Below are positions 1 through 11,364 of a DNA stretch of 64,000 nucleotides, piece by piece. A model generated the notes under the pieces. The model was not told the DNA's origin. It ran no database searches and saw only the letters and a program-made list of their open reading frames with translations. The translations under genes and the position numbers were made by a program. This DNA is from Gibbsiella quercinecans (GTDB lineage: Bacteria; Pseudomonadota; Gammaproteobacteria; Enterobacterales; Enterobacteriaceae). Every line of letters starts with the position of its first letter. Positions within the stretch are counted from its first letter, which is position 1. Location of the stretch: positions 1,860,001 through 1,924,000 of the forward strand of contig NZ_CP014136.1 of the NCBI RefSeq assembly GCF_002291425.1. The letters are read 5' to 3'.

Positions 1-2252
1 TCCTTGCGCAGATATTCTTCCTTGGCCTTATCCAGAATACGCTCACGCAGCGTTTCTTCATGCAGTTCCGGCTCTTTGTCCAGCCACTCGGCAAGCGGCA
101 GTGCCAAATCGAAATCTTTCTTCAGGCGATCTTCCAGCCCCGCCACATCCCACATTTCTTCCAGCGACTGCGGCGGAATGTAGTTATCAATCGTCGCCTT
201 GAAGACGTCTTCGCGGATGCTGTTGATGGTTTCACTGACGTCGGACACATCCAGCAGTTCATTACGCTGGCTGTAAATGGCGCGGCGCTGGTCGTTGGCC
301 ACATCATCGTATTCCAGCAGCTGTTTACGGATGTCAAAGTTGCGGCTTTCTACTTTACGCTGTGCGTTGGCGATCGCCTTGGTCACCCATGGGTGCTCAA
401 TCGCTTCGCCTTCTTTCATCCCCAGCTTACGCATCATATTGGACACGCGATCGGAGGCAAAGATACGCATCAGGGCATCTTCCATCGACAGGTAGAAACG
501 GGAAGAACCGGCATCACCCTGGCGGCCGGAACGGCCTCGCAGCTGGTTGTCGATACGGCGTGATTCGTGGCGCTCGGTACCGATAATGTGCAGCCCGCCG
601 GCCGTTAGCACGGCGTCATGGCGCACTTTCCAGGCCTGCTTGATCTCTTCGATCTGCTCTTCGGTTGGGGCTTCCAACTGCGCGATTTCGGTCTGCCAGC
701 TACCACCCAGTACAATATCGGTACCACGCCCTGCCATGTTGGTGGCGATGGTCACCGCACCGGATTGGCCGGCCTGGGCCACGATATCCGCTTCCATGGC
801 GTGGAATTTGGCGTTCAGTACTTTATGGTCGATACCGGCTTTCGCCAGTTCGCGGGAAACCACTTCGGATTTTTCGATCGAGATGGTACCCACCAGCACC
901 GGCTGGCCGTTGGCGGTGCGTTCACGAATATCTTCGATGATCGCCGCGATTTTCTCTTTCTCGGTCATGTAGACCAGATCCGGCATGTCTTTACGGATCA
1001 TTGGGCGGTTGGTCGGCACCACGATGGTATCTAGCTTGTAGATCGAGCTGAACTCAAACGCTTCGGTGTCTGCGGTACCAGTCATCCCGGCCAGCTTCTC
1101 GTACAGACGGAAATAGTTCTGGAAGGTGATCGAAGCCAGGGTCTGGTTTTCATTTTGAATTTCCACCCCTTCCTTCGCTTCCACCGCCTGGTGCAGACCG
1201 TCAGACCAGCGACGGCCCTGCATGGTACGGCCGGTGTGCTCATCAACGATAATGACTTCGCCGTCTTTCACGATGTAGTCAACGTCGCGGGTAAACAGCA
1301 CGTGAGCACGCAATGCGGCGGTAACGTGGTGCATCAGCATGATATTGGCCGGGGAATACAGCGATTCGCCTTCATCCATAATGCCGGCGCCCACCAGCAG
1401 CTCTTCGATCAGGATCAAACCGCGCTCGGTCAGGTGCACCTGGCGTGCTTTCTCATCCACCGAAAAGTGGCCTTCGCCGTGGAAAGTGTCAGAGTCTTCT
1501 TTTTCCTGGCGGATCAGTTTAGGGATCAGTTTGTCGACCTTGATGTACATCTCGGAGCTGTCTTCAGCCGGGCCGGAGATGATCAGCGGAGTACGCGCTT
1601 CATCGATCAGGATGGAGTCGACCTCATCCACCAGCGCATAGTGCAATGGGCGCTGCACGCGCTCTTCCGGGCTGAACGCCATGTTGTCGCGCAGGTAATC
1701 AAAGCCATATTCGTTGTTGGTGCCGTAGGTAATATCGGCGGCGTAGGCTTCACGTTTGGCCGGCGCCGGCATGCCCGGCAGGTTGATGCCCACGGTCAGG
1801 CCGAGGAATTCAAACAGCGGGCGGTTGTTTTCCGCATCGCGCTGGGCCAGATAGTCGTTGACGGTAACCACGTGTACACCGCGGCCACTCAGCGCATTCA
1901 GGTATGCCGGCAAGGTCGCCGTCAGGGTTTTACCTTCACCGGTACGCATTTCCGCAATGCAGCGATCGTTAAGCACCATGCCGCCCAGCAGCTGTACGTC
2001 GAAATGGCGCATGCCGAACACGCGTTTACTGGCTTCGCGCACCACGGCGAATGCTTCCGGCAGCAAGTTTTCCAGCACTTCGCCTTTTTTCAGGCGCTCA
2101 CGGAACTCGCTGGTCTTGGCTTTTAACTGATCATCGGACAGCTTTTCCATGTCCGGTTCCATGCGGTTAATCTGCTCAACCACTTTACGCATACGGCGCA
2201 GCGTACGGTCGTTACGGCTACCAAAAACTTTGGTCAATAATTTCACTAACAT
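1..2252 (-). CDS. secA: SecA preprotein translocase ATPase (C-terminal end lies outside the window)
   Basis: SecA is the cytosolic ATPase motor that pushes unfolded preproteins through SecYEG. The ATG at 2252 begins a protein that reads [17 protein letters not shown], matching the E. coli N terminus. About 750 of roughly 900 residues are inside the window, covering both nucleotide-binding domains, the preprotein-crosslinking domain and much of the helical scaffold. The Walker A region (GEGKT) and the DEVDSILID segment are readable. The last part, including the zinc-binding SecB tail, is cut off by the window edge rather than by a mutation. secM lies 89 bp upstream on the same strand, so the usual SecM-controlled translation of secA is expected. 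Confidence 0.98.
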   Translation of the reverse strand, partial: MLVKLLTKVFGSRNDRTLRRMRKVVEQINRMEPDMEKLSDDQLKAKTSEFRERLKKGEVLENLLPEAFAVVREASKRVFGMRHFDVQLLGGMVLNDRCIAEMRTGEGKTLTATLPAYLNALSGRGVHVVTVNDYLAQRDAENNRPLFEFLGLTVGINLPGMPAPAKREAYAADITYGTNNEYGFDYLRDNMAFSPEERVQRPLHYALVDEVDSILIDEARTPLIISGPAEDSSEMYIKVDKLIPKLIRQEKEDSDTFHGEGHFSVDEKARQVHLTERGLILIEELLVGAGIMDEGESLYSPANIMLMHHVTAALRAHVLFTRDVDYIVKDGEVIIVDEHTGRTMQGRRWSDGLHQAVEAKEGVEIQNENQTLASITFQNYFRLYEKLAGMTGTADTEAFEFSSIYKLDTIVVPTNRPMIRKDMPDLVYMTEKEKIAAIIEDIRERTANGQPVLVGTISIEKSEVVSRELAKAGIDHKVLNAKFHAMEADIVAQAGQSGAVTIATNMAGRGTDIVLGGSWQTEIAQLEAPTEEQIEEIKQAWKVRHDAVLTAGGLHIIGTERHESRRIDNQLRGRSGRQGDAGSSRFYLSMEDALMRIFASDRVSNMMRKLGMKEGEAIEHPWVTKAIANAQRKVESRNFDIRKQLLEYDDVANDQRRAIYSQRNELLDVSDVSETINSIREDVFKATIDNYIPPQSLEEMWDVAGLEDRLKKDFDLALPLAEWLDKEPELHEETLRERILDKAKEEYLRK

Positions 2253-2341
2253 GATGTTTACTGTCTCTTTAATGACGGCCATAACGGGCCATCAATTACC
2301 GTTATTCATAAGGATATAGTCGCCCGGGCGGGCAAAGATGA

Positions 2342-2875
2342 TCAGGCCGCAGCAGGCCCGGCGCGGATCCCCTGCACCTGTGCCAGCCACAGGCCGGCCT
2401 GATGCTGCGCGAAGGTTGGCAGCACCGCGTGGCGGGTATCGCGGACAATGGTTGGCGGCTTGGGCTCATGCGTCAGCAGCGCATTCAGCGTGGAAAGCAG
2501 CGCCAGTTGGGCTTGGGCTACCTGCAGCGGCTCATCGGCTTGCGCTTCGGTTTCCTGTGCGCGCACATAGGCAACCTGCGGCGCCAGGGCAAAAGAAAGG
2601 TGACGAATGACAGTGCGAAGCGCATGCTGGTGCCAATAGTCGACGCCAAAGGTAGGGCGACGATGCACATCCTGCAGCAACGCCAGGCTGTTAAAGGCAC
2701 CGCTGGCGGAGTTCTGGCGGTTAACGCTGGACGAATTGCTCGGTAACGCGGCCTGCTCAGGGCAGCCAGACAAATTTTGCGGGACGCCAAGCGTGGCCGC
2801 TACCATCCCCAGCAGGAGATGAGGCCAAAAATAACGTCTGCCAAATTGTCGCCAACGATTTAGAATACCGATCAC
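2342..2875 (-). CDS. secM: SecM secretion monitor with variant arrest peptide
   Basis: SecM is an exported peptide that stalls its own ribosome when secretion is slow, exposing the secA ribosome-binding site. This 177-residue ORF starts with GTG, as I recall E. coli secM does. It carries the long N-terminal signal region ([14 protein letters not shown]), the conserved [17 protein letters not shown] block, and ends in GIRAGPAAA. The terminal GIRAGP is intact and the Trp sits 11 residues before the final Pro as in E. coli. The Phe that normally sits 5 residues before the Trp is His here, with a Phe 8 residues before instead, and Ile after the Trp is Leu. It lies directly upstream of secA and divergent from the DUF721 gene. 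Confidence 0.95.
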   Translation of the reverse strand: MIGILNRWRQFGRRYFWPHLLLGMVAATLGVPQNLSGCPEQAALPSNSSSVNRQNSASGAFNSLALLQDVHRRPTFGVDYWHQHALRTVIRHLSFALAPQVAYVRAQETEAQADEPLQVAQAQLALLSTLNALLTHEPKPPTIVRDTRHAVLPTFAQHQAGLWLAQVQGIRAGPAAA

Positions 2876-2901
2876 GAGTTTATAATCCGCCGGAGCTCAT
2901 C

Positions 2902-3429
2902 ATGCGCGATAGCCGTCCACAATTATTAGATTTCCTGTTTACTGAGGCGTCCGCAGCGAACAAAGGGCCGCTACACGATGTTCAACAACGCGCTATCGCG
3001 TTGCTGAAACTCAACCGGGCAGTGAAGGGACTATTGCCAGCCCAGCTGCACCCCTGGTGCCGTGTCGCAAACTTCAGACAGGGTATTTTAGTGCTAGAAA
3101 CGGCAAATGCCAGCTGGATGATGCGCCTGCGCTACGAACAGCCTAATTTATTATCTGCACTACGGGGGCAAATTCTACCATCATTGTCGTCGATCGACAT
3201 CAGGATTAATCCCGCGCTGATGGTAAAAGGCAGTAATCAACAGGCCGATGCGGCGAAGAAAAAACCAGGCGACGAAAAGCCGGCTGCGCCGTTGCGGCAT
3301 TTGAGCCAGGAAAGTGCGGAACAGTTGAGGGGATTAGCGAGCCGCAGCCCGGAAAAATTGCGCAAAACGTTGGAGCGACTGGCAGCGTTGGCCGGAGAGA
3401 GTGCCAAAACTACCAGTCGCGATCAATAA
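2902..3429 (+). CDS. DUF721 (DciA-like) protein
   Basis: This is a 175-residue protein with an N-terminal DUF721 domain (about residues 20-105) and a charged Lys/Ala/Pro-rich linker followed by a helical C-terminal tail. The pattern of a short helical lead, then LPAQLHPWCRVANFRQG, then a strand ending in an Asn-Ala-Ser-Trp-Met motif, is typical of the family. DciA members outside Enterobacterales load or operate the DnaB helicase. Enterobacteria normally use DnaC, so the role here is not clear. Its start is 26 bp from the secM start on the opposite strand, so the two promoters must overlap. It ends 20 bp before the convergent lpxC stop. I recall no such gene at this place in E. coli. Confidence 0.85.
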   Translation: MRDSRPQLLDFLFTEASAANKGPLHDVQQRAIALLKLNRAVKGLLPAQLHPWCRVANFRQGILVLETANASWMMRLRYEQPNLLSALRGQILPSLSSIDIRINPALMVKGSNQQADAAKKKPGDEKPAAPLRHLSQESAEQLRGLASRSPEKLRKTLERLAALAGESAKTTSRDQ

Positions 3430-3449
3430 TCAGCGATATCAGGCCAAGC

Positions 3450-4388
<939 letters not shown>

Positions 4389-4395
4389 TCATCCT

Positions 4396-4422
4396 ACCGG
4401 CCAATGATACATCATGGCCGGT
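4396..4422 (-). other. Stem-loop in the ftsZ-lpxC gap
   Basis: Eight-base arms ACCGGCCA and TGGCCGGT pair across an 11-base loop whose ends can pair further (TGAT with ATCA). There is no run of T after it, so it is not a classical terminator. It would sit in the lpxC leader transcript if transcription starts near 4421. Confidence 0.6.
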
Positions 4423-4427
4423 GGGAC

Positions 4428-4455
4428 ATTTTAGCACAAAGAGCGGAGATACCAA
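4428..4455 (-). promoter_or_regulatory. Possible lpxC promoter
   Basis: On the minus strand, TTGGTA (4455-4450) is followed after 16 bp by TAAAAT (4433-4428), with TG one base before the -10 box as in an extended -10 promoter. This is pattern matching only, but lpxC is known in E. coli to have its own promoter downstream of ftsZ. Confidence 0.4.
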
Positions 4456-4470
4456 ATTCTCAGGATATTC

Positions 4471-5625
4471 TTAATCCGCCTGCTTACGCAGGAACGCAGG
4501 AATATCCAGATAATCAGGCTCTTTGTTTGGCTGCGCGTTCTGATCGTTAACCACTTTGGCAGCAGGCTTCACTTCCTGTTGCAGCGGCGACATACCGTGC
4601 TGTTGGTAACGGTGATCCATTACCGGCTGGCTGGCCTGTTTGTTGGTCACCAGGGTAATTTCAGGACGTTTGTCCATGCCGATGCCGGTCGCCACAACGG
4701 TAACGCGCAGTTCGTCGTTCATCTCTGGATCCAGAGAGGTACCGATAACCACGGTCGCATTGTCGGAAGCGAATGCACGGATGGTGTTACCCACGGTTTC
4801 GAATTCGTCCAGACGCAGATCGAAGCCAGCCGTGATGTTAACCAGCACGCCGCGCGCGCCAGACAGATCGATATCTTCCAGCAGCGGGCTGGAAATTGCC
4901 ATTTCCGCCGCTTCTTCAGCACGATCTTCGCCACAGGCCACGCCGGAACCCATCATCGCGTAGCCCATTTCGGACATCACGGTGCGCACGTCGGCAAAGT
5001 CGACGTTCATCAGGCCCGGACGGGTGATCAGTTCGGCAATACCCTGCACCGCGCCTTTCAGCACGTCGTTGGCCGCGCCGAATGCGTCCAGCAGAGAGAT
5101 GCCACGGCCCAGAACTTTCAACAGTTTGTCGTTCGGGATAGTGATCAGGGAGTCCACGTGTTTGGACAGCTCAGCGATACCCTGCTCAGCGAACGCCATG
5201 CGTTTCTTGCCTTCAAAGTTGAAAGGCTTGGTAACCACGGCCACTGTCAGAATACCCAGATCTTTCGCCACTTCGGCTACCACTGGCGCAGCACCGGTAC
5301 CGGTGCCGCCGCCCATGCCGGCTGCGATAAATACCATGTCCGCGCCTTCCAGCGCAGAACGCAGGGCTTCGCGGTCTTCTTCCGCGGAATTACGCCCTAC
5401 TTCGGGGTTTGCGCCAGCACCCAACCCTTTGGTAATACCGCTACCAATCTGGATGGTTTGGCCCACAGCCGTTTTACGTAGCGCCTGAGCGTCTGTGTTA
5501 ACGGCAAAGAATTCGACACCTTCGATGCGCTCGCGCACCATGTGTTCAACGGCGTTGCCGCCGCCACCGCCGACGCCGATGACTTTAATCACCGCGTCAT
5601 TGGTTAGTTCCATTGGTTCAAACAT
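4471..5625 (-). CDS. ftsZ: Cell division protein FtsZ
   Basis: FtsZ is the tubulin-like GTPase that forms the Z ring. The 384-residue protein has the tubulin signature GGGTGTG at residues 105-111, the synergy-loop region NVDFAD near residue 207, a variable Gln/Pro-rich linker, and the conserved C-terminal peptide [14 protein letters not shown] that binds FtsA and ZipA. The start [20 protein letters not shown] matches the family, and the length is within one residue of E. coli. It lies 76 bp downstream of ftsA, the last gene of the dcw run before lpxC. Confidence 0.99.
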   Translation of the reverse strand: MFEPMELTNDAVIKVIGVGGGGGNAVEHMVRERIEGVEFFAVNTDAQALRKTAVGQTIQIGSGITKGLGAGANPEVGRNSAEEDREALRSALEGADMVFIAAGMGGGTGTGAAPVVAEVAKDLGILTVAVVTKPFNFEGKKRMAFAEQGIAELSKHVDSLITIPNDKLLKVLGRGISLLDAFGAANDVLKGAVQGIAELITRPGLMNVDFADVRTVMSEMGYAMMGSGVACGEDRAEEAAEMAISSPLLEDIDLSGARGVLVNITAGFDLRLDEFETVGNTIRAFASDNATVVIGTSLDPEMNDELRVTVVATGIGMDKRPEITLVTNKQASQPVMDHRYQQHGMSPLQQEVKPAAKVVNDQNAQPNKEPDYLDIPAFLRKQAD

Positions 5626-5701
5626 AGTTTCTCTCCGTTTTGTGCCTGTCGCTGCGAGATCATAAGAAGATATAAATCAGCATGATCTCTTTGTTGAAAC
5701 A

Positions 5702-6958
5702 TTAAAACTCTTTTCTCAGCCAGCTATTGATACGTTTAAACCAACTGCCCACTGAGGCGCGTTTTTCTACTTCCGTCTCACCATTAAGGTGAGACTCTTT
5801 TCCATAGTGCAGCAGCCCGACCGCGGTCGAATAGTAAGGCTCCTGCGCATAATCCGTCAGACCCGTGATGTTCAAGGGTTGGCCGATGCGTACCTGGGTG
5901 TGAAACACCCGTTGCGCACAGGCTGCCAGGCCATCAATCTGGGCGGCGCCACCGGTCAGCACAATACCCGCTGCCAGATGATGCTTCACCCCCTGCTGAC
6001 GTAGCTGCTCCTGCAATTGCAAAATCTCGTCGTTGACCAGATTCAACAGTTCGGTGTAGCGCGGCTCAATCACTTCAGCCAGTGTCTGTCTTTGCAGACT
6101 ACGCGGAGGGCGGCCCCCGACGCTAGGCACCTCTACACTTTCATCCTTGCTAACAATCGATCCAAGCGCACAACCGTGCCGAACTTTGATCGCTTCCGCA
6201 TCTGTCGGCGGCGTGCCGAAGGCGTAGGCGATATCGCTGGTGACCACGTTGCCTGCGTAAGGGATCACTTTGGTGTGGCGCAGCGCGCCGCCGGTGTACA
6301 CCGCCATATCCATGGTGCCGCCGCCAATGTCCACAACACAAACGCCAAGCTCGCGCTCATCCTCGGTCAGCACCGCGTAACTGGCGGCCAGACCGGCGAA
6401 AATAAGTTGGTCAACTTTCAGACCACAACGTTCAACCGCTTTAACGATGTTTTTCGCCATATCGTTATGGCAGGTAATCAGGTGCACCTTGGCCTGCATA
6501 CGCACGCCGGACAACCCTACCGGGTTTTTGATGCCTTCCTGATAGTCGATCGCATATTCCTGCGGGATCACATGCAGGATGCGATGCTCATCGCGAACGC
6601 GTACCGACTTGGCGGTATGAACCACGTTCTCAACATCTTCAAGCGTGACTTCTTCTTCGGAAATCGGCACCATGCCGATTTCGTTTTGGCAGCTGATATG
6701 CTTGCCGGAAAGCGCCAGATACACCGAGGAAATCTGGCAATCCGCCATCAGCTCCGCCTGATCGATCGCGCGCTGTACGCACTTCACTACCGATTCCAGG
6801 TCGTTTACGCCCCCCTTGTCCATCCCGCGGGACGGGCAGCTACCCACACCGATAATATTGACCATGCCATCGGGCAGAACTTCCCCTACCAATGCGGCGA
6901 CTTTTGCCGTACCGATCTCCAGTCCAACTACCAGCTTTCTGTCCGTCGACTTGATCAT
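5702..6958 (-). CDS. ftsA: Cell division protein FtsA
   Basis: FtsA is the actin-like ATPase that tethers FtsZ to the membrane. The 418-residue ORF has the N-terminal phosphate-binding segment ([15 protein letters not shown]), the 1C subdomain, the [14 protein letters not shown] phosphate-2 motif in the middle, and the [11 protein letters not shown] adenosine motif. The C-terminal amphipathic membrane helix is readable as [15 protein letters not shown]. Its start overlaps the ftsQ stop by 4 bp (ATGA), indicating translational coupling, and ftsZ follows after 76 bp. Confidence 0.98.
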   Translation of the reverse strand: MIKSTDRKLVVGLEIGTAKVAALVGEVLPDGMVNIIGVGSCPSRGMDKGGVNDLESVVKCVQRAIDQAELMADCQISSVYLALSGKHISCQNEIGMVPISEEEVTLEDVENVVHTAKSVRVRDEHRILHVIPQEYAIDYQEGIKNPVGLSGVRMQAKVHLITCHNDMAKNIVKAVERCGLKVDQLIFAGLAASYAVLTEDERELGVCVVDIGGGTMDMAVYTGGALRHTKVIPYAGNVVTSDIAYAFGTPPTDAEAIKVRHGCALGSIVSKDESVEVPSVGGRPPRSLQRQTLAEVIEPRYTELLNLVNDEILQLQEQLRQQGVKHHLAAGIVLTGGAAQIDGLAACAQRVFHTQVRIGQPLNITGLTDYAQEPYYSTAVGLLHYGKESHLNGETEVEKRASVGSWFKRINSWLRKEF

Positions 6959-7824
6959 TGTTGTTTTGCCTGTGCCTGATTCTGTTGCTGATTACTGTTT
7001 TGCCGATCGCGCGTCGCCGAGCCATCCGTTTGCTGCTGTTGATCCAGCGGCAGCGGAGACCAGCCAACCGAGGCGCCTGACTCATACCGCAGATCGACAT
7101 AGCTGACGCGTTTGCCCTCTGCCTGGCCCTGCTGCACCAATACCGGATATAGCCCGATAAAGCGCTGCAGACGCCCCATGCGATCGTCACGACCCAGTTC
7201 CAGCCGAACATCGTTATCCAAAGCCAACTGCCAGGAATGGCGGGCGCTCATCGCCACCATTTTCAGCGAAAACCTGTTGGCCGCTAACACGCTACTCATG
7301 GCCCGATAGCCTTCCAGAACGTCTTGCTCGCTCCCTTCCGGACCATAGAGCAACGGCAATTTCTGTTTGCCGACACGTTCTGCCGGGACGCTGAATGATT
7401 TGCCTTCGGCATCCACCATGTGCAAGTCATTCCAGCGCGCCGCCGGGACATATTCCACCAGGTGGATTTTCAGCTCATCCGGCCACTGCTTGCGCACGCT
7501 GGCCTGCTTAATCCACGGCAGCCGTTCAATCTGCTGCTGGATGACGTTGACATCCTGCGTCATGAACGTCCCCGGCGATCCCAGCGCCAGGATCGCCTGG
7601 CGAATATCATCGTTGGTGGTGTAATGGCGTTCGCCGGTCACCACCAGCCGTGACAGCGGCAGGCGGCTTGCGTCCTTCATCCAACCAACCACCGCCCAAC
7701 CACTCCACAAAATTGTTCCTAACACCATCAGCAGGAAAATGATTCCGGCCAACTGGGTTCCATTGCTGCGACGTGGATTGTTATCCGCCTCACGCTCGCG
7801 CACATTCAGGGCAGCTTGCGACAT
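6955..7824 (-). CDS. ftsQ: Cell division protein FtsQ
   Basis: FtsQ is a bitopic inner-membrane protein of the FtsQLB divisome subcomplex. The 289 residues consist of a short cytoplasmic N terminus, one transmembrane helix near residues 27-50 ([20 protein letters not shown]), a POTRA domain beginning at [16 protein letters not shown], and a beta domain. The C terminus has a low-complexity Gln-rich tail ([14 protein letters not shown]), making it somewhat longer than I recall for E. coli (276). The start lies 1 bp after the ddlB stop, and the stop overlaps ftsA. Confidence 0.97.
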   Translation of the reverse strand: MSQAALNVREREADNNPRRSNGTQLAGIIFLLMVLGTILWSGWAVVGWMKDASRLPLSRLVVTGERHYTTNDDIRQAILALGSPGTFMTQDVNVIQQQIERLPWIKQASVRKQWPDELKIHLVEYVPAARWNDLHMVDAEGKSFSVPAERVGKQKLPLLYGPEGSEQDVLEGYRAMSSVLAANRFSLKMVAMSARHSWQLALDNDVRLELGRDDRMGRLQRFIGLYPVLVQQGQAEGKRVSYVDLRYESGASVGWSPLPLDQQQQTDGSATRDRQNSNQQQNQAQAKQQ

Positions 7825-7825
7825 A

Positions 7826-8746
7826 TCAGTCGGCCAATTCCAAAATTTCCGCTACCAACTGCGGAAAACCCAAACCATATTGGCGCGCCGCCATCGGCAC
7901 CAGGCTATGGCTGGTCATGCCTGGCGAAGTATTTACCTCCAGCAGATAGAAGCGGCCATCGCTATCTTGCATTACATCAACCCGGCCCCAGCCGCTGCAG
8001 CCCAACGCACGGTACGCGCGTTGCGACAGGGCGGCCAGTTCGGCTTCCTGTGCGGCATTCAGGCCGCTTGGGCAGAAGTACTGCGTATCTTCGGCAATGT
8101 ACTTGGCCTGGTAATCGTAAAATACCCCGGCCGGCTGAATGCGAATCGAAGGCAGCATTTGCTCCCCCAAAAACGCCACGGTGTATTCCGGCCCGCTGAG
8201 CCATTTTTCCACCAGCACATCGTCGTCGTGCTGAAAAGCCGCGGCCAATGCTGCTTCCAGCGCCTCAGGCTCGCTCACCTTACTCATCCCGACGCTGGAG
8301 CCTTCACGGTTCGGCTTCACGATCACCGGCAGCCCCAACGCCGCGATAGCCGCCAACTGCGCTTCCCGGGCCGCGCCGGTGAAGGCCTGGCGTTGCAGCG
8401 CCACATACGGCGCGATGGGCAAACCCAGCGCTTGCCATACCAGCTTGCTGCGCCATTTATCCATGGTCAGCGCCGAAGCCATCACGCCGCTGCCGGTATA
8501 GGGCAGGCCGAGAAACTCCAGCGCCCCTTGCAGGGTGCCGTCTTCACCGCCACGCCCGTGCAGGGCGATAAAGACTTTGGTAAAACCGTGCGCTTTCAGC
8601 TCGGTTACCGGAAAATGCTGCGGATCGACGCCGTGGGCATCAACACCCGCTTCGCGCAAGCCCGCCAGCACCGCCGCGCCGGATTGCAGCGAGACGTCGC
8701 GTTCAGCGGAGGAGCCGCCCAACAAAACGGCAACTTTGTCAGCCAT
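7826..8746 (-). CDS. ddlB: D-alanine--D-alanine ligase
   Basis: DdlB makes the D-Ala-D-Ala dipeptide that MurF adds to the peptidoglycan precursor. The 306-residue ATP-grasp protein starts [20 protein letters not shown]. It has the HGRGGEDG segment near residue 63, the glycine-rich NREGSSVGM loop near residue 146, the [12 protein letters not shown] omega-loop carrying the Tyr characteristic of D-Ala specificity, and the C-terminal metal-binding [14 protein letters not shown]. Its start overlaps the murC 3' end by 8 bp. Confidence 0.98.
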   Translation of the reverse strand: MADKVAVLLGGSSAERDVSLQSGAAVLAGLREAGVDAHGVDPQHFPVTELKAHGFTKVFIALHGRGGEDGTLQGALEFLGLPYTGSGVMASALTMDKWRSKLVWQALGLPIAPYVALQRQAFTGAAREAQLAAIAALGLPVIVKPNREGSSVGMSKVSEPEALEAALAAAFQHDDDVLVEKWLSGPEYTVAFLGEQMLPSIRIQPAGVFYDYQAKYIAEDTQYFCPSGLNAAQEAELAALSQRAYRALGCSGWGRVDVMQDSDGRFYLLEVNTSPGMTSHSLVPMAARQYGLGFPQLVAEILELAD

Positions 8747-10214
8747 GGCTCGCCTCCTCGTTTTTTATCGGCCGCAGCTTCAGCTCGGCCAGCTTACGCG
8801 CGATTTTGCCAACGTTGCCCGCACCCTGCACCAACACCAGATCGTCATCCTGCAGCAGTTGCGCCAGCGTTTCCGGCACGGTCGCCGCGTCGGAAACCAA
8901 AATCGGATCCAGCTTGCCGCGGTTGCGGATGGTGCGGCACAGCGAACGGCTGTCGGCACCCGGGATCGGGGCTTCGCCCGCCGGATACACATCCAGCATC
9001 AGCAGCACATCCACCTGCGACAGCACGTTAGCGAAATCGTCGTACAGATCGCGCGTACGGGTATAACGGTGCGGCTGGAAAATCATCACCAGCCGCTTTT
9101 CCGGCCAGCCGGCACGCGCCGCTTTGATCGTCGCGTCAACTTCGGTCGGGTGGTGGCCATAATCATCCACCAGCATCGCGCTGCCCGGTTGGCCATTCAC
9201 CAACGCCAGTGGATACTCGCCGAGGAAATCGAAGCGGCGCCCGGTGCCCTGGAACCCCGCAAGCGCACGCAGGATGTCGTCGTCGTCGATCCCTTCTTCG
9301 GTGGCCACCGCCACCGCAGCGGCGGCGTTCAGCGCGTTATGGCGGCCCGGCGCATTCAGCGTCACCGTCAACAGCGGCTTATCCTGGCGGCTCAGGGTAA
9401 AGTGCCCCTGCGGCCCAATTTGCTGGTAGCCTTCCACCCGCACATCGGCATCTTCGCTAAAACCGTAGGTGGTGATATGGCGCCCCACGCGCGGCAGGAG
9501 TTCACGCACCACCGGATCGTCCACACACATCACCGCACGGCCGTAGAACGGCAGGTTGTGCAGAAAGTTAATGAACGTCTGCTTCAAATTCTCGAAGTCG
9601 CCCTGGTAGGTATCCATATGGTCGGCTTCAATGTTGGTGACAATCGCCACCATCGGCTGCAAATGCAGGAACGACGCGTCGCTCTCATCCGCTTCCGCAA
9701 TCAGGTAACGGCTGGAGCCCAGGCGCGCATGGGTGCCCGCGGCCTTCACCAGCCCACCGTTGACAAAGGTCGGATCCAGCCCGGCCTCGGCATAAATGCT
9801 CGACACCATCGCCGTGGTTGTGGTTTTGCCGTGCGTACCAGCGATGGCGATGCCATGGCGGAAACGCATCAGCTCGGCCAGCATTTCGGCGCGGCGGATA
9901 ACCGGAATACGCGCCTCGCGGGCGGCGACAATTTCCGGGTTGTCCGCCGGGATCGCCGTGGAAACCACCACCACGCTAGCGTCCTGAACGTTCTCCGGGC
10001 GGTGATGGAAATAGATCGTCGCCCCCAGTTCGCTCAACTGCTGGGTTACCGGATTGGGCGCCAGGTCGGAGCCGCTAATCTGATAGCCTTCATTTGCCAA
10101 CACTTCGGCGATACCACCCATACCGGCACCACCGATGCCGACAAAGTGAATGTGCCGGACGCGACGCATCTCGGGCACGATAGTACGTAGTTTCGCCAGT
10201 TGTTGTGTATTCAT
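8739..10214 (-). CDS. murC: UDP-N-acetylmuramate--L-alanine ligase
   Basis: MurC adds L-Ala to UDP-MurNAc, the first amino acid of the stem peptide. The ATG at 10214 gives [19 protein letters not shown] and 491 residues, the E. coli length; one upstream in-frame GTG is not needed. The N-terminal Rossmann-like motif [14 protein letters not shown], the ATP loop [11 protein letters not shown] near residue 120 and the [10 protein letters not shown] motif are all present. It overlaps ddlB at its 3' end and lies 82 bp downstream of murG. Confidence 0.98.
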   Translation of the reverse strand: MNTQQLAKLRTIVPEMRRVRHIHFVGIGGAGMGGIAEVLANEGYQISGSDLAPNPVTQQLSELGATIYFHHRPENVQDASVVVVSTAIPADNPEIVAAREARIPVIRRAEMLAELMRFRHGIAIAGTHGKTTTTAMVSSIYAEAGLDPTFVNGGLVKAAGTHARLGSSRYLIAEADESDASFLHLQPMVAIVTNIEADHMDTYQGDFENLKQTFINFLHNLPFYGRAVMCVDDPVVRELLPRVGRHITTYGFSEDADVRVEGYQQIGPQGHFTLSRQDKPLLTVTLNAPGRHNALNAAAAVAVATEEGIDDDDILRALAGFQGTGRRFDFLGEYPLALVNGQPGSAMLVDDYGHHPTEVDATIKAARAGWPEKRLVMIFQPHRYTRTRDLYDDFANVLSQVDVLLMLDVYPAGEAPIPGADSRSLCRTIRNRGKLDPILVSDAATVPETLAQLLQDDDLVLVQGAGNVGKIARKLAELKLRPIKNEEASHG

Positions 10215-10296
10215 CACTTTCTCTATCCAGGAGCGGCAAACCGCTCCCCATTACCTGTTCTTCACTATGTACCCGGCAAACCGGGCCCATGCATTA

Positions 10297-11361
10297 TTAC
10301 CTGGCCGCGTCGATCAGTTCGGCCGCCACGCGATCGGTCGCATCCGGGATTGCCACGGCGCGCGCTTTTTCAGCCATCGCCAGCAGCGTCGGGCGATCCC
10401 AGCTTGCCAGCAGTTCCGCAACCACATCGGCATTAAACTGCGGCTGTTCGATAATCTTCGCCGCACCGGCTTCTTCCAGCGGGCGGGCATTCCAGTACTG
10501 CTGGCGATCCTTGTGCTGGAACGGCACGAAAATCGCCGGCAACCCAGCCGCCGCAACCTCACTGACGGTCAGCGCGCCGGAACGGCAGACAACCACATCC
10601 GCCCAGGCATAGGCGCCGGCCATGTCATCGATAAACTCGGTGACCTTGTGCTGCGTCTGCCCGGCTTTTTCGTAGGCCGCCAGCACGCTTTCCAGGGCGC
10701 CTTTGCCCACTTGATGCCAGAGCGTAATTCTATCGCCCAAACGCGCGGCGACTTCAGGAACTGTCTGATTCAACACGCGTGCGCCCTGGCTGCCGCCAAT
10801 GACCAGCACGCGGATTGGCCCTTCACGCCCTTTAAGGCGTTGGTTCGGCAACGGCAATGCCAACACGTCGGTGCGCACCGGGTTGCCGACCACGTCGGCA
10901 TTCGGGAACGCGCCGGGAAACGCCTGCAATACCGTTTTGGCGATGCGCGCCAGCCAGCGGTTGGTCAGCCCGGCAATCCCGTTCTGTTCGTGCAGCACCA
11001 CCGGGATGCCGCACAGCCAGGCCGCCAGGCCACCCGGGCCGGAAACGTAGCCCCCCATCCCCAGCACCACGTCTGGCTGGTAGCTGCGCATGATCAGGAT
11101 AGCCTGGCGCACCGCGCGCCAAATGCGCACCGGCGCGGCCAACTGAGCCATCGGCCCTTTACCGCGCAGGCCGGAAATACGGATGAAATCAATTGCGATT
11201 CCGTGTTTTGGCACCAAATCGGCTTCCATACGGTCCGCGGTACCTAGCCAGCGCACCTGCCAGCCTTGCGCCATCAGGTGATGCGCAACCGCCAGCCCAG
11301 GGAACACATGCCCGCCCGTGCCGCCTGCCATCACCATTAAACGCTTGGGTTTCCCGCTCAT
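10297..11361 (-). CDS. murG: UDP-GlcNAc transferase making lipid II
   Basis: MurG is a peripheral inner-membrane GT28 glycosyltransferase that converts lipid I to lipid II. The 354-residue protein starts [22 protein letters not shown], with the first glycine-rich loop at residues 13-19. The second glycine-rich loop region is readable as [12 protein letters not shown], and the UDP-GlcNAc region as [12 protein letters not shown] and later [10 protein letters not shown]. It starts 3 bp after the ftsW stop. Confidence 0.98.
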   Translation of the reverse strand: MSGKPKRLMVMAGGTGGHVFPGLAVAHHLMAQGWQVRWLGTADRMEADLVPKHGIAIDFIRISGLRGKGPMAQLAAPVRIWRAVRQAILIMRSYQPDVVLGMGGYVSGPGGLAAWLCGIPVVLHEQNGIAGLTNRWLARIAKTVLQAFPGAFPNADVVGNPVRTDVLALPLPNQRLKGREGPIRVLVIGGSQGARVLNQTVPEVAARLGDRITLWHQVGKGALESVLAAYEKAGQTQHKVTEFIDDMAGAYAWADVVVCRSGALTVSEVAAAGLPAIFVPFQHKDRQQYWNARPLEEAGAAKIIEQPQFNADVVAELLASWDRPTLLAMAEKARAVAIPDATDRVAAELIDAAR

Positions 11362-11364
11362 TCC

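Noticed and set aside
60-2126. Plus-strand open frames of up to 323 codons opposite secA
   Set aside because: They lie antisense to clearly conserved secA codons and resemble no protein; the high GC at third positions explains long antisense frames.
7739-10190. Plus-strand open frames of 430 and 551 codons opposite ddlB and murC
   Set aside because: Antisense shadows of conserved Mur and Ddl genes, with His/Gln/Arg-rich compositions typical of reverse-frame reading.
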